A DNA stretch of 64,000 bases from Euhalothece natronophila Z-M001 (GCF_007904085.1 NZ_CP042326.1:186001-250000), one strand, 5' to 3'; counted from the first letter of the stretch, positions 1 through 8,321 are shown. The notes: generated by a model from the sequence alone, not told the origin. Numbers and translations are program-made.

Positions 1-23
1 GGACAAGGAATGAGTAGTGAAAC

Positions 24-1052
24 ATGAAATTTAGTGTACTTGTTAATCAATTAACCCAAAAAACCCCCATCTCAGCTAATGAAGGAACAAACCCAGAAAT
101 TAAGGGAGTCAGCGCGATCGAAGATGCAACAGCAAATACCCTTTCCTACATTGAGGGAAAAAAGTTTGCTACTTTGATTAATCAAACCGAAGCTAGTGGT
201 TTAATTTTACCTCAAGATGAGACGTTACAGGCTCAAGCCACTGCAAGAGGAATTGCTTGGATGGCTAGTCCACAACCACGACTTTTATTTGCTCAAGCAA
301 TTGCCTTATTTTATCGCCCCTTCCAACCCACTCCTGATATTCATCCGAGTGCGGTAATTGATCCCTCGGCGGTACTTCAAGAAAATATTTATATCGGGCC
401 TAATGTGGTGATTTATCCTGAGGTAAGAATTAGTAGTGGGGTTTGTATTTATGGAAATGTGGTGATTTATCCTGAGGTAAGAATCAGCGATCGCGCGATT
501 CTCCATGCTAATTCTACAATCCATGAACGCAGTCAAATTGGTAAAGATTGTGTCATTCATAGTGGCGCAGTGATTGGCGGTGAAGGTTTTGGCTTTGTAC
601 CTACCCCTCAAGGTTGGTACAAAATGCAACAATCAGGCTGTGTAGTGCTAGAAGATGGGGTAGAAGTGGGGGCAAATAGCAATATTGATCGCCCAGCAGT
701 GGGAGAAACGCGAGTGGGGCGAAATACTAAATTTGATAATGCGGTTCACATTGGACACAGTTGTCAAGTTGGCGAAAATTGTGCTTTTGCTGCCCAAGTG
801 GTGCTTGCAGGGGGTGTAAAAGTGGGAAATAATGTCTTGATTGGAGGACAAAGCGCGATCGCGAATAATGTCACCATCGGAGATGGCGCAAGGGCAACCG
901 GTCATTCTGGAATTACCCGTGATGTGAAAGCAGGAGAAATTGTATCAGGATCCCCTGCAGTTCCTAATCATATTTATTTGCGATCTAGTGCCATTTATAA
1001 ACGCCTTCCTGAAATGTATCGAGCATTTAAAAGGCTAGCGCATAAAAAGTAA
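24..1052 (+). CDS. lpxD: UDP-3-O-acylglucosamine N-acyltransferase LpxD
   Basis: LpxD adds the second, N-linked acyl chain to UDP-3-O-acylglucosamine in lipid A synthesis in the cytoplasm. The 342-residue length is normal for the family. The N-terminal uridine-binding domain (about residues 1-100) is followed by a left-handed beta helix of hexapeptide repeats (about 105-300) and a C-terminal helical region. The conserved catalytic-type histidines sit in the stretch VHIGHSCQVG (His242 and His245). Residues 127-136 and 145-154 are identical (NVVIYPEVRI), spaced exactly one 18-residue helix coil. The ATG is preceded by a weak AGGAATGAG-like ribosome site. The assignment is secure; the genes upstream are outside the window. 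Confidence 0.95.
   Translation: MKFSVLVNQLTQKTPISANEGTNPEIKGVSAIEDATANTLSYIEGKKFATLINQTEASGLILPQDETLQAQATARGIAWMASPQPRLLFAQAIALFYRPFQPTPDIHPSAVIDPSAVLQENIYIGPNVVIYPEVRISSGVCIYGNVVIYPEVRISDRAILHANSTIHERSQIGKDCVIHSGAVIGGEGFGFVPTPQGWYKMQQSGCVVLEDGVEVGANSNIDRPAVGETRVGRNTKFDNAVHIGHSCQVGENCAFAAQVVLAGGVKVGNNVLIGGQSAIANNVTIGDGARATGHSGITRDVKAGEIVSGSPAVPNHIYLRSSAIYKRLPEMYRAFKRLAHKK
402..484 (+). repeat. 54-bp period direct repeat inside lpxD
   Basis: The 29 bases at 402-430 recur without mismatch at 456-484. The 54-bp offset equals 18 codons, one full coil of the LpxD beta helix, so the reading frame and the fold are both kept. Perfect nucleotide identity suggests a recent duplication or gene conversion. 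Confidence 0.85.
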
Positions 1053-1205
1053 GCTATTTTTTCCATAAGCAATCTTAATGTGACACTTGTCGCGGTGTTA
1101 ACGTAGCTATTTCCTTGAACCATTAAAATCCCTATAATAGAGTAAGGATGCAAAAGATATCCTAAAGTATTTCAAACTTATTCGCAAAAAGTGCTTTATA
1201 AACCT

Positions 1206-1865
1206 ATGATTTCCCCTAAATCTCTTTTCTACACTCTATTAATTGCTCCTCTTGCTTTTGTAGCAACCACTTTCCCTGCTCAAGCAGAAGAAGCCCAACC
1301 GACCCCAGGTGAAAGTTATACTAGTGCCTCATTCCTTTCTGAAGATGCTAGTATCTCAGATGAAGTTACCCCTGTTAGCTTTCAAGAAGTTGAAGAAGAT
1401 GAACTAGCGCAAGTCCAACAACGCGAAAGAATGCCTGCCCGTGAAGCCTTTAGCCCCAATTATATTGGAATTGGGTTAAATGTTGGTCTAGATGGTGATA
1501 CCGCTTTGGGGAATACCAACTTTGCGATTAATAGCAGATTACAGCTAACTCCAGAGATTTCATTTCGTCCCGGCGCTGTTATTGGTAGCAATGCCTCATT
1601 TTTAATTCCTGTTACTTATGACTTTACCCCTTCCCCCGGTGGTCGTGCAGATCAATTAAATCTTACTCCTTATATTGGTGGTGGGGCTTTGTTCGCTACT
1701 GGTGATGCCACAGACGATAACTTCGGTGGCTTAATTACAGCAGGAGTGGATATGCCCATTTCCCGTGAACTTACCGCTAATGCTGGCTTAAATGTTGGCT
1801 TTATTGATGGCAATACCGACTGGGGATTATTGTTAGGCGTAGGTTACAACATTCCTGGTAACTAA
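1206..1865 (+). CDS. secreted outer-membrane beta-barrel-like protein
   Basis: Function not known. The protein begins with a signal peptide (ISPKSLFYTLLIAPLAF... cleaved near AQAEE). An acidic, low-complexity linker follows (residues about 30-80). A C-terminal half of about 130 residues is rich in glycine and alternating hydrophobic residues (YIGIGLNVGLDGD, YIGGGALFATGD, LLLGVGYNIPG), as in small outer-membrane beta barrels. The frame is open from a GTG at 1191, but the ATG at 1206 puts the basic residue just before the hydrophobic core and is preferred. A strong hairpin terminator follows at 1905-1935, so the gene is probably monocistronic. Confidence 0.75.
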   Translation: MISPKSLFYTLLIAPLAFVATTFPAQAEEAQPTPGESYTSASFLSEDASISDEVTPVSFQEVEEDELAQVQQRERMPAREAFSPNYIGIGLNVGLDGDTALGNTNFAINSRLQLTPEISFRPGAVIGSNASFLIPVTYDFTPSPGGRADQLNLTPYIGGGALFATGDATDDNFGGLITAGVDMPISRELTANAGLNVGFIDGNTDWGLLLGVGYNIPGN

Positions 1866-1904
1866 ACTTTTTTGCAATAACCCGTAATATGTCTCATTAA
1901 TTAT

Positions 1905-1935
1905 CCCTAGCCATAAGAAGCTAGGGAAATTTTTT
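1905..1935 (+). terminator. rho-independent terminator
   Basis: CCCTAGC (1905-1911) pairs with GCTAGGG (1920-1926) across an 8-base loop, followed by AAATTTTTT. It ends the secreted-protein gene and sits against the 3' end of convergent moaD. Confidence 0.8.
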
Positions 1936-2191
1936 ATCCGCCGCTAACAGGGGGAATTAATACCACTTCATCCCCATCTTTTAAGATAGTGTCTGGATCC
2001 ACAAAATCAAGGTTAATGCCAAAACTGGTTATTTCACGCCACTGTTCTAGTTGCGGTTGTTCTTGGATAATTTGCTCTAATACAGTTTTCACTTCAGTCT
2101 GAGGGGGAAATTGGCGTTTAATCTCTTCTACCCCATAAGCCTCTTGATAGGCGGCAAACAGTTTGACAGTAATGGTGATTTGATTTGACAT
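1934..2191 (-). CDS. moaD: MoaD/ThiS-family sulfur carrier, molybdopterin synthase small subunit
   Basis: MoaD is a beta-grasp sulfur carrier whose C-terminal Gly-Gly is thiocarboxylated and donates sulfur to precursor Z during molybdopterin synthesis with MoaE. The 85-residue product ends in IPPVSGG, the required diglycine, and has the family pattern ITVKLFAAYQEAYG at its N-terminus. ThiS is shorter, and the sequence ITVKLFAAYQE favours MoaD. moaE is not in the window, but moeA, a MocA-like gene and XdhC are, so the genome clearly makes molybdenum cofactor. It lies 21 bp downstream of an orphan antitoxin on the same strand. Confidence 0.85.
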   Translation of the reverse strand: MSNQITITVKLFAAYQEAYGVEEIKRQFPPQTEVKTVLEQIIQEQPQLEQWREITSFGINLDFVDPDTILKDGDEVVLIPPVSGG

Positions 2192-2212
2192 TTTCTACAT
2201 TATGTGCTGTGC

Positions 2213-2434
2213 TTATCCTAAGCCATCTCCCACAGTAGAATCCCATAGTTGCATTTCTTGTTGGAAAGTAGAATCTTTTTCTTGCTCCTGATAAGAACGA
2301 GCAAGTTGCTTAGTAAACTCTCGCTTTTGTTCCTCAGCTAAAAGTTTATTAACAAACTGACTCCGATCAGATGCTTTTTGGTCAATGAATTTCACAAGCT
2401 TTTCATCGAGAGTAATTCTGATTTTAACACTCAT
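2213..2434 (-). CDS. orphan type II antitoxin-like ribbon-helix-helix protein
   Basis: A 73-residue protein starting MSVKIRITLDEKLVKFIDQK, the beta-strand plus first helix of a ribbon-helix-helix fold. A charged helical tail ends in LWDSTVGDGLG, a motif typical of cyanobacterial antitoxins paired with MazF/PemK toxins. The ATG at 2434 is preferred over the TTG one codon pair upstream. No toxin gene lies on either side: moaD follows at once and a TnpB gene lies divergently upstream. Probably a solitary antitoxin left after toxin loss or TnpB-element insertion. Confidence 0.6.
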   Translation of the reverse strand: MSVKIRITLDEKLVKFIDQKASDRSQFVNKLLAEEQKREFTKQLARSYQEQEKDSTFQQEMQLWDSTVGDGLG

Positions 2435-2463
2435 CAACTCGCCCTCTGTTTATTTCACCAAGA

Positions 2464-2517
2464 CTTGGCAGGATGCCCCAACTAAATCCGAAGGATTAGT
2501 TGTGGGAGGAATGCCAA
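2464..2517 (+). repeat. nested inverted repeat upstream of tnpB (candidate IS left end)
   Basis: An outer pair (CTTGGCA near 2464 with TGCCAAG ending near 2518) encloses an inner stem. The inner stem is CCCAACTAAATCC at 2477-2489 against GGATTAGTTGTGGG at 2493-2506. Its place about 50 bp before a tnpB start fits the subterminal palindrome of an IS200/IS605-type left end. It could equally be a local regulatory hairpin. Confidence 0.45.
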
Positions 2518-2566
2518 GCGACTCATTTGTATGCTAACATTTTCATTATGGTGAAAATTTAGTCTG

Positions 2567-3739
2567 ATGGAACAAACATTAACCTTGGTTGTAAAGCTAA
2601 ATGTAGAACCTGAGCAGGCCTCTCAACTTGAGGAAACTGCTCAGGCTTTTGCTAATGCTTGTACTTGGGTGAATGAGAACGTAAACCATCGTTTAACCAA
2701 TCGTAATTCCATTCAGGCTGTCTGCTATAACGATGTTAAGGAAAAGTTTGGATTAAAGGCTAACCATATTGTTCGTGCTTGTGCAAGAGTCGCCTCTAAC
2801 CGAAAGACTGCCAAACATAAAGGTCGGAAAGTTAAAGGGTTCAAACCAACTTCTTTCGATTGTGATGGTAGGACTTTCTCTTTTCGGGAAAAAGATTGGA
2901 CAGTTAGCGTCTCTACTCTTGGTAAGCGGTTAAGACTAGCCTTAAGAGCCAGCAATTACCATAAGGGTAAACTAACAGGGCGCAAGCCCACTTCGGCTCA
3001 AATTTGCAAACATAAAGATGGTCAATGGTATTGCCATATCCAAATCACCATTGATTATCCAGAACCCCAAAAAACTGACAAGGTTATTGGAGTTGACTTT
3101 GGGAGACGGGAAATAGCTAGGACATCCACTAATCAAGGATGGGATGGGAAAGAAGTTCAACAAAAAAGAGATAAGTTTTCTAGAGTAAGATCATCTCTTC
3201 AGAAAAAAGCGCGTCAGGGCACAAGATCATCTAGACGTAGATGTCGAGAGGTCTTGAAACGGTTATCAGGGCGTGAAAAGAGATATCAGAAGTGGATAAA
3301 CCACAACATTAGTAAAGCAATTATCTCAGAAGCAAAAGAGACTAACTCCGCAGTGGCAATTGAAGACTTAACTGGTATTCGTGAACGAACTAACCAGAAA
3401 CCCAGAAACAAGACTGAAAGAAGACGGTCTAACTCTTGGGCTTTCTATCAGTTAAGAACGTTCTTGGAATATAAAGGAATTAAAGAAGGAGTAAAGGTAA
3501 TTTCTATTCCTCCAGCCTATACCAGTCAGACTTGCCACTGTTGCAACCACATTGGAATAAGAACCAATAAAAGTTTTAAGTGTTCTAACTCCGAATGTGG
3601 TTGGGAAGGAGATGCAGATGATAATGCTTCTGAGATGATAGCTAAATGGGGGCGATCAATTGTAATGCGTCCTGGAGGCTCGGAGATTCTATCTTGTAGG
3701 ATTTCTAGGGCTACTGAAAGCCAAGGGGCTGTCATCTGA
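2567..3739 (+). CDS. tnpB: TnpB-family RNA-guided nuclease (OrfB), stand-alone
   Basis: TnpB proteins of IS200/IS605-type elements are RuvC nucleases guided by an RNA overlapping the element's right end. This 390-residue copy has RuvC-I Asp in IGVDFGRRE (about residue 177), RuvC-II Glu in AIEDLTGI (about 265), and a CxxC...CxxxxC zinc ribbon (CHCC and CSNSEC). RuvC-III Asp is in DADDNAS (about 345). No TnpA tyrosine transposase is near. The 3' end runs directly into hairpin A, whose first stem overlaps the stop codon. It differs from the other four TnpB sequences in the window, so it came from a separate lineage. It probably remains catalytically competent. Confidence 0.9.
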   Translation: MEQTLTLVVKLNVEPEQASQLEETAQAFANACTWVNENVNHRLTNRNSIQAVCYNDVKEKFGLKANHIVRACARVASNRKTAKHKGRKVKGFKPTSFDCDGRTFSFREKDWTVSVSTLGKRLRLALRASNYHKGKLTGRKPTSAQICKHKDGQWYCHIQITIDYPEPQKTDKVIGVDFGRREIARTSTNQGWDGKEVQQKRDKFSRVRSSLQKKARQGTRSSRRRCREVLKRLSGREKRYQKWINHNISKAIISEAKETNSAVAIEDLTGIRERTNQKPRNKTERRRSNSWAFYQLRTFLEYKGIKEGVKVISIPPAYTSQTCHCCNHIGIRTNKSFKCSNSECGWEGDADDNASEMIAKWGRSIVMRPGGSEILSCRISRATESQGAVI

Positions 3740-3796
3740 GGTCTCCTCAGATGTTTATACGCCCCGTCCATCCACATTGCCTAAGCAATTGGGTGG
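3725..3796 (+). repeat. two-hairpin element, copy A (candidate TnpB guide-RNA scaffold / right end)
   Basis: Outer stem GGGGC (3725-3729) with GCCCC (3761-3765) encloses CATCTGAGG (3733-3741), loop TCT, CCTCAGATG (3745-3753), then TTTATAC. After GTC comes a second, weaker hairpin (ATTGC 3776-3780 with GCAAT 3785-3789), then GGTGGGGAAG. The element overlaps the last codons of the tnpB gene. The same first hairpin recurs at 35.9, 37.4 and 50.65 kb. Guide RNAs of TnpB systems lie at this position; the assignment here is inferred. Confidence 0.5.
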
Positions 3797-3840
3797 GGAA
3801 GTTTACTTTTAAATCTAGTATATCTGAATTTTTCAGTACT

Positions 3841-5160
3841 CTAAGGAGATAATCTTGCTTTCTTAGCGCGAGTTTCTTCATACCAAGCTGCCAGTTGCGG
3901 AGTCCATTCTTGAAAATGCTGAAAGAGAAGTTCACAGAATTTTTGCGCTTCTAACTGAGCATCTTTTTTCCAGCGTAGATCAAGAAGGTGCATCAGCGAT
4001 CGCGCATTACAACTCATCACAAAATGTTGTCGCGCATCAAAGGGAATAATACCGCGAGCGTGTTCTTCTGCTAACCCTTCATTAATTCTTTGTTGATAAC
4101 GTTTACAGGCTTCTAAACACCATTCTAAATCAGCATTACGTTGTTCTTCTGTGTAAGAATAGCGTTTTCCTTGACGATTGGTATAATCTCCAACGGGGCG
4201 TAAATAAAATACTTCTTCCACATTTCTTTTCCCATCTACAACATCAAGAATACGCTTTCCTGTATATCGGAAGGAATTATGAACAACCATCCCATTTGCA
4301 ACAAAATTATGCCAAGGTTCTGCTACTTCTAAATCATAGGTAGTTTGTAAGCCTAAATATTCAACTTTCGCAACTTTAACAGGATGAGCTTTGATTCGAG
4401 ATTGTTTATTATCAGAAATTTTTTTGTCTAAAACAGCAATACCATTACATAAAATCCAGCAATCTTTTTGATTTTTAGTTACTTCTCCATCTGAAACTAA
4501 ACCAACTGCTTCACCCATTCGTTGCCAGCCCTCAGTTGTTAACAGTTTATGATTAGTTGTGCAATCTAAGGTTTTTCCATCCTCCAATGTCAAGCGGTAA
4601 ACAGGCTGAGTCCCACTACAGATGACATCTTTAATATGACTAGTTTCAAATTCTCCTGTCTCTTCATTTAAGACACGGAGGGGCATTTTTTGAAGGCGTT
4701 TTTTACAGTCACGGCGATAAGCACCTGGTTTCTCATTATTTCGTCCGCAAATTTTACGTTCTCGAACGGCTTTTTCTCCATTTGCCCATAAATCGTAAAG
4801 TTCAGAAATTTTGATTTTTCTGAGACTACCAGAGGCTTGAACAAAAGTGACTTCAGTATCACCGGCAAGACACTGCACATCGAAGCTCACACCAACTCTA
4901 TGAGTGCGAATTTGTTGCATCATGGAGTGAGGAAAAAATCCCACATTAAAAGTAATTTGAGGATGTTCTAGGGGCCCATAATGCCCTCTTTCTCCAGCTA
5001 ATAAATACTTAATAACATTTTCCCCTGCTTTGGCTTCATCAGGAGCGCGATCGCGCTTTTCCCATACTAAGTCCTCTGCATAATCTTGATGCATTGCTAA
5101 CCACATTACTTGCTGTGGATTGGGGGTTGCTTTGATGACTTCGACTCGAAATTTATCCAT
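3841..5160 (-). CDS. thyX: flavin-dependent thymidylate synthase ThyX with in-frame mini-intein
   Basis: ThyX methylates dUMP to dTMP using FAD and methylenetetrahydrofolate. The 439-residue product is a 240-residue ThyX interrupted by a 199-residue intein at residues 97-295. The N-extein ends RTHRVGVSFDVQ and the C-extein resumes SFRYTGKR, so the intein splits the conserved ThyX signature motif between Gln96 and Ser296, at the active site. The rest of the C-extein carries the ThyX C-terminal helices (SCNARSLMHLLDLR). The gene lies 25 bp downstream of dcd on the same strand; both supply dTMP. Without splicing the enzyme should be dead. Confidence 0.95.
   Translation of the reverse strand: MDKFRVEVIKATPNPQQVMWLAMHQDYAEDLVWEKRDRAPDEAKAGENVIKYLLAGERGHYGPLEHPQITFNVGFFPHSMMQQIRTHRVGVSFDVQCLAGDTEVTFVQASGSLRKIKISELYDLWANGEKAVRERKICGRNNEKPGAYRRDCKKRLQKMPLRVLNEETGEFETSHIKDVICSGTQPVYRLTLEDGKTLDCTTNHKLLTTEGWQRMGEAVGLVSDGEVTKNQKDCWILCNGIAVLDKKISDNKQSRIKAHPVKVAKVEYLGLQTTYDLEVAEPWHNFVANGMVVHNSFRYTGKRILDVVDGKRNVEEVFYLRPVGDYTNRQGKRYSYTEEQRNADLEWCLEACKRYQQRINEGLAEEHARGIIPFDARQHFVMSCNARSLMHLLDLRWKKDAQLEAQKFCELLFQHFQEWTPQLAAWYEETRAKKARLSP
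4276..4872 (-). other. ThyX mini-intein coding segment
   Basis: The intein spans 199 residues from Cys (CLAGDTEV, block A) to a C-terminal VVHN followed by Ser, the +1 nucleophile. Block B is recognisable in TLDCTTNHKL (the TxxH motif), block F in TTYDLEVAEPWHNF, and block G in NGMVVHN. No LAGLIDADG motif or other homing endonuclease is seen and the length leaves no room for one, so this is a splicing-only mini-intein. All canonical splicing residues are present, so it should be active. Confidence 0.93.
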
Positions 5161-5185
5161 ATTTTATCTCTATTAATTTTCCTTA

Positions 5186-5791
5186 TTAAATACGAGCTAA
5201 AGTAACGCGATCAGGCTGTTCTTGATATTTCCCTTTACGCTTTTCATAACTGACTGAACAAGGATCACCTTCTAAAAACACTAATTGAACAATTCCTTCA
5301 TTGGCATAAATCTTGCAATCAGCACTAGAAGAATTAGAAATTTCTAATGTCAAATAACCACGCCAACCTGCTTCTGCAGGGGTAATATTTGCGATTAAAC
5401 CACAACGTGCATAAGTCGATTTTCCAATACAAATTACGGTTACATTATCAGGAATATCTAACTTTTCTAATGCTACACCAAGTCCATAAGAATGGGCTGG
5501 TAAAATAAAATAACTACCAGTTTCATCTGTACATAATTCCGTAGGTTCTAAATTAGCGGGATTAAAATTTTTCGGATCAACAATCGTTCCTGGAATGTGT
5601 CGAAAAATCCGAAACTCATTGGGGGAGAGTCGAATGTCATAGCCAAAACTACTCAAGCCATAGGAAATGACTGGGAGATCATTCTCTAGCCTCCGAATCT
5701 GTTGCGATTCAAAGGGCGAAATCATCCCCTGACTTGCCTTCTCTTTAATCCATTCATCATTCTTCAACATCGCGCTTATATCCAGTGCCAT
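5186..5791 (-). CDS. dcd: dCTP deaminase
   Basis: Dcd converts dCTP to dUTP, the source of dUMP for thymidylate synthase. The 201-residue product has the family core: SYGLSSFGYDIRL near the N-terminus, GKSTYARCGLIANITPAEAGWRGYLTLEISN in the middle with the catalytic-loop Arg and Glu, and a C-terminal region rich in YQEQPDRVTLARI. Length fits the longer cyanobacterial/archaeal type. It is the first gene of a two-gene unit with thyX (25-bp gap), a sensible pairing because ThyX consumes the dUMP made from its product. Confidence 0.93.
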   Translation of the reverse strand: MALDISAMLKNDEWIKEKASQGMISPFESQQIRRLENDLPVISYGLSSFGYDIRLSPNEFRIFRHIPGTIVDPKNFNPANLEPTELCTDETGSYFILPAHSYGLGVALEKLDIPDNVTVICIGKSTYARCGLIANITPAEAGWRGYLTLEISNSSSADCKIYANEGIVQLVFLEGDPCSVSYEKRKGKYQEQPDRVTLARI

Positions 5792-5833
5792 TAAATCGCA
5801 TCCTACACTTTATCAGAACATCCTTTGTTAAAG

Positions 5834-5974
5834 CTAGTGTAGGCTGGCAAAAGCAGTATATTCGACATCGCAAACTGAATTAACTTGCCAGTTGGGATGT
5901 GGCTCAGGGAAAAGTTTACCATTAATGAGCTTCGCCACTACCCCAATAATCCCGTGCTTTCTTTTACTTCTCAG
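5834..5974 (-). pseudogene. short open frame, possible gene remnant
   Basis: A frame of 46 codons without a convincing start codon reads KHGIIGVVAKLING and EPHPNWQVNSVCDVEY, looks protein-like in composition, and ends at a TAG at 5834-5836. No family was recognised. It may be a decayed remnant between dcd and the CBS-protein gene, or a chance frame. Confidence 0.25.
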
Positions 5975-6003
5975 TTAAGAGACATATATGTTTCAGACAG
6001 AGT

Positions 6004-6462
6004 TTATTGATCTGCCATTGTTTTTACAATATCACCGCGAGTAATAATTCCGACCACCGCTTCTTTATCATCAACTACGGGTAAACGACGCACTTCTCGC
6101 TTGTGCATGACTTGCGCGGCTTCTTTGAGAGGTCGATCGCGCGTTATAGCAATGGGGCGATCACTCATCACTTCCCCCACGGTTTGCCCTAAAGCCTTAT
6201 GGAGTTCTTTCTCATATTGGGCTGGATTTTGTAAATAAATTACACTATCAAGAAACATAATATAAGGAGGTGTATCAACTCCAGTTTCTTGCCACATTAA
6301 ATCTGATTCGGATAGAACTCCTACTAACTTTCCTTCCTCATTCACTACAGGCAAGCCACTAATTTTCTTTTCTACCAGTAGTTTAATTGCTTCTTTGAGG
6401 GGAGTTTCGGGTTGAACCACTGCTGGATCCGTGGTCATTGCGTCTGCAACTGTTTTTACCAT
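6004..6462 (-). CDS. tandem CBS-domain protein
   Basis: A 152-residue cytoplasmic protein made of two CBS domains and little else. The first spans about residues 5-60 (VADAMTTDPAVVQPETPLKEAIKLL... KLVGVLSESDLM) and the second about 95-150 (VGEVMSDRPIAITRDRPLKEAAQVM... VVGIITRGDIVK). Paired CBS domains usually bind adenine nucleotides and sense energy state, but no output domain is present and the partner is unknown. Gene order gives no clue: dcd lies downstream and moeA is divergent. Family assignment is firm, function open. Confidence 0.88.
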   Translation of the reverse strand: MVKTVADAMTTDPAVVQPETPLKEAIKLLVEKKISGLPVVNEEGKLVGVLSESDLMWQETGVDTPPYIMFLDSVIYLQNPAQYEKELHKALGQTVGEVMSDRPIAITRDRPLKEAAQVMHKREVRRLPVVDDKEAVVGIITRGDIVKTMADQ

Positions 6463-6615
6463 GCGTCAATTTTACTTTTAATGATTCCGAGACATATTTA
6501 TTATTTTCCCATTCCATCGTCTGGACTGACAACTAATGTCTCTTGAGTTTCTTCCTCGCGCTAAGTTTGGAAAAATTGTTAAATTGAAACGCATAACTGC
6601 GAATTGCTAACGATT

Positions 6616-7833
6616 ATGTTCTCTGTTGAAGACACCGAAAAAATCATTTTAGATGCCATTCAACCACTGACGGCGACAGAAACTGTCACCCTAGATGCTG
6701 TAGCAGGAAGAATTTTAGCAACTCCTGTGAGCAGTGAGTTAGACTATCCCCATGAGGATAATTCAGCAATGGATGGTTATGCAGCGCGATCGCGCGATCT
6801 CTCTCAAGCGACCTCCGATCATCCTGTTACCTTAAACATTATAGAAGAAATCCCTGCAGGAGTTGCCCCCTCTCACCGTTTAGATAAAGGACAAGCAGCC
6901 CGAATTTTTACAGGTGGGATGCTTCCCCTTGGTGCAGATACGATTATTATGCAAGAAGAAACAGAACGAGAGGGCGATCAAGTCAAGGTTTTTTCTGCGC
7001 CAGAAAGTGGGCAATTTGTCCGAAAACAGGGGAGTTTTTATCAGGCAAAACAATGCTTATTACCTGTCAGTATTCCCATTAAAGCACCAGAAATTGCGAT
7101 TTTAGCGGCAATGCAATGTCGAGAAGTGTCCGTTTATTGTCGTCCTCGGATTACCATGTTTTCCAGTGGTAATGAGTTAGTGATGCCCAATGAGACGTTA
7201 AAGCGAGGACAATTAGTTGATTCTAATCAATATGCCTTAAAAGAACTGGTAAAACAACAAGGAGGGGTGGCAATTCCATTAGGAATTATTCGGGATGATA
7301 AAGAAGCCTTAAAAAGCGCGATCGCGCAAGCTATTTCTTCTTCTGATCTCGTTATTTCGACAGGTGGTGTTTCTGTTGGCGATTATGATTATATTGAGAG
7401 TATATTAACAGAATTAGGTGGAACCATTAAAATTAATTCGGTTGCCATTAAACCCGGAAAGCCCCTTACTTTTGCGACTTTTCCCAATTGTTACTATTTT
7501 GGTTTACCGGGAAACCCTGTTTCTGCTTTAGTTACCTTTTGGCGATTTGTTGCCCCAGCGATTAAAAAATTATCAGGTCAAACTAGCAATATTGAACCCA
7601 CTTTTGTTACGGCAAAAACTCAACAAGCATTAAAAGCTAATGGCAAACGAGAAACTTATTTATGGGGAAAAGTAAGCGCGATCGGTGGCGAGTATCAATT
7701 CCATTTAGCTGGAGGAAGCCACAGTTCTGGTAACTTAATTAATCTTGCTCAAACTAATGCTTTAGCCGTAATTCCAGTGGGAGAAACCCAAATTTCAGCA
7801 CAAAAAACTGTAACAGTTATGCTGATTAATTAG
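6616..7833 (+). CDS. moeA: molybdopterin molybdenumtransferase MoeA
   Basis: MoeA inserts molybdate into adenylated molybdopterin, the last step of molybdenum cofactor synthesis. The 405-residue product shows the domains in order: N-terminal MoeA domain I/II (DYPHEDNSAMDGYA, with the conserved Asp-Asn-Ser), the MoCF-binding domain (STGGVSVGDYDYI, about residue 245, and KPGKPLTFATF with GLPGNPVSAL), and a beta-barrel C-terminal domain IV. The frame opens with a TTG at 6604, but the ATG at 6616 gives the usual family N-terminus (FSVEDTEKIILDAI). The Mo hydroxylase operon at 26-31 kb is a likely beneficiary. Confidence 0.95.
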   Translation: MFSVEDTEKIILDAIQPLTATETVTLDAVAGRILATPVSSELDYPHEDNSAMDGYAARSRDLSQATSDHPVTLNIIEEIPAGVAPSHRLDKGQAARIFTGGMLPLGADTIIMQEETEREGDQVKVFSAPESGQFVRKQGSFYQAKQCLLPVSIPIKAPEIAILAAMQCREVSVYCRPRITMFSSGNELVMPNETLKRGQLVDSNQYALKELVKQQGGVAIPLGIIRDDKEALKSAIAQAISSSDLVISTGGVSVGDYDYIESILTELGGTIKINSVAIKPGKPLTFATFPNCYYFGLPGNPVSALVTFWRFVAPAIKKLSGQTSNIEPTFVTAKTQQALKANGKRETYLWGKVSAIGGEYQFHLAGGSHSSGNLINLAQTNALAVIPVGETQISAQKTVTVMLIN

Positions 7834-7952
7834 TAGTTTTTCATCAAGAAAGTTAGTAGCAGTATTCGTTCTACTCTTGGTAGAAGATCACTGCTATCAT
7901 GGATCATTGATAAAAAATGCTCTATGGGGAGTTTTTGATTAGAATGTAGAGA

Positions 7953-8321
7953 CTAGCGGGTAGGACTTTGTCCCGCCAAATTATCTAAATGGAGGGTAAC
8001 AGCAGCAAGATAGGCTTCATCTTCTATTGCTTCTGAGGATAAATGTCCAGCTTCGATCGCGCTATTGACTAAACTTTCCGCATCAATTTCTCCTGCAATA
8101 TAGGCTTGTTCAAATTGAGCATAAGCGGGAATCCCTTCTTCCGTTAAGTCCCCTCTATAGGCAGAAGAGACTAAGCTAAAGGCTTCTGTATCTCGAACAT
8201 TATTCTGCTGATGGTTATTAGTTACTTGTTCGGAGGTAGTTGTGGCTTCTGCAATAGCAACAGGGGTTACTCCCAAGGTTACAAATAGAGAACTTAAGCC
8301 TGTTAATATTAAGCGGCGCAT
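7953..8321 (-). CDS. small secreted protein of unknown function
   Basis: Not recognised. From the ATG at 8321 the protein has 122 residues with a clear signal peptide (MRRLILTGLSSLFVTLGVTPVAIAEA). A hydrophilic acidic region rich in Gln, Asn and Glu follows, and the tail is helical (EAYLAAVTLHLDNLAGQ). The frame continues ten codons upstream, but GGGAGG lies 8 bases before the ATG at 8321 and the signal peptide begins there. The mature part repeats short helices with Ala-Tyr/Glu-Ala pairs. It stands alone between moeA (convergent) and an unannotated stretch before the EcfT gene. Confidence 0.7.
   Translation of the reverse strand: MRRLILTGLSSLFVTLGVTPVAIAEATTTSEQVTNNHQQNNVRDTEAFSLVSSAYRGDLTEEGIPAYAQFEQAYIAGEIDAESLVNSAIEAGHLSSEAIEDEAYLAAVTLHLDNLAGQSPTR

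Noticed and set aside
306-632. Minus-strand 108-residue frame inside lpxD
   Set aside because: Antisense shadow of the hexapeptide repeats.
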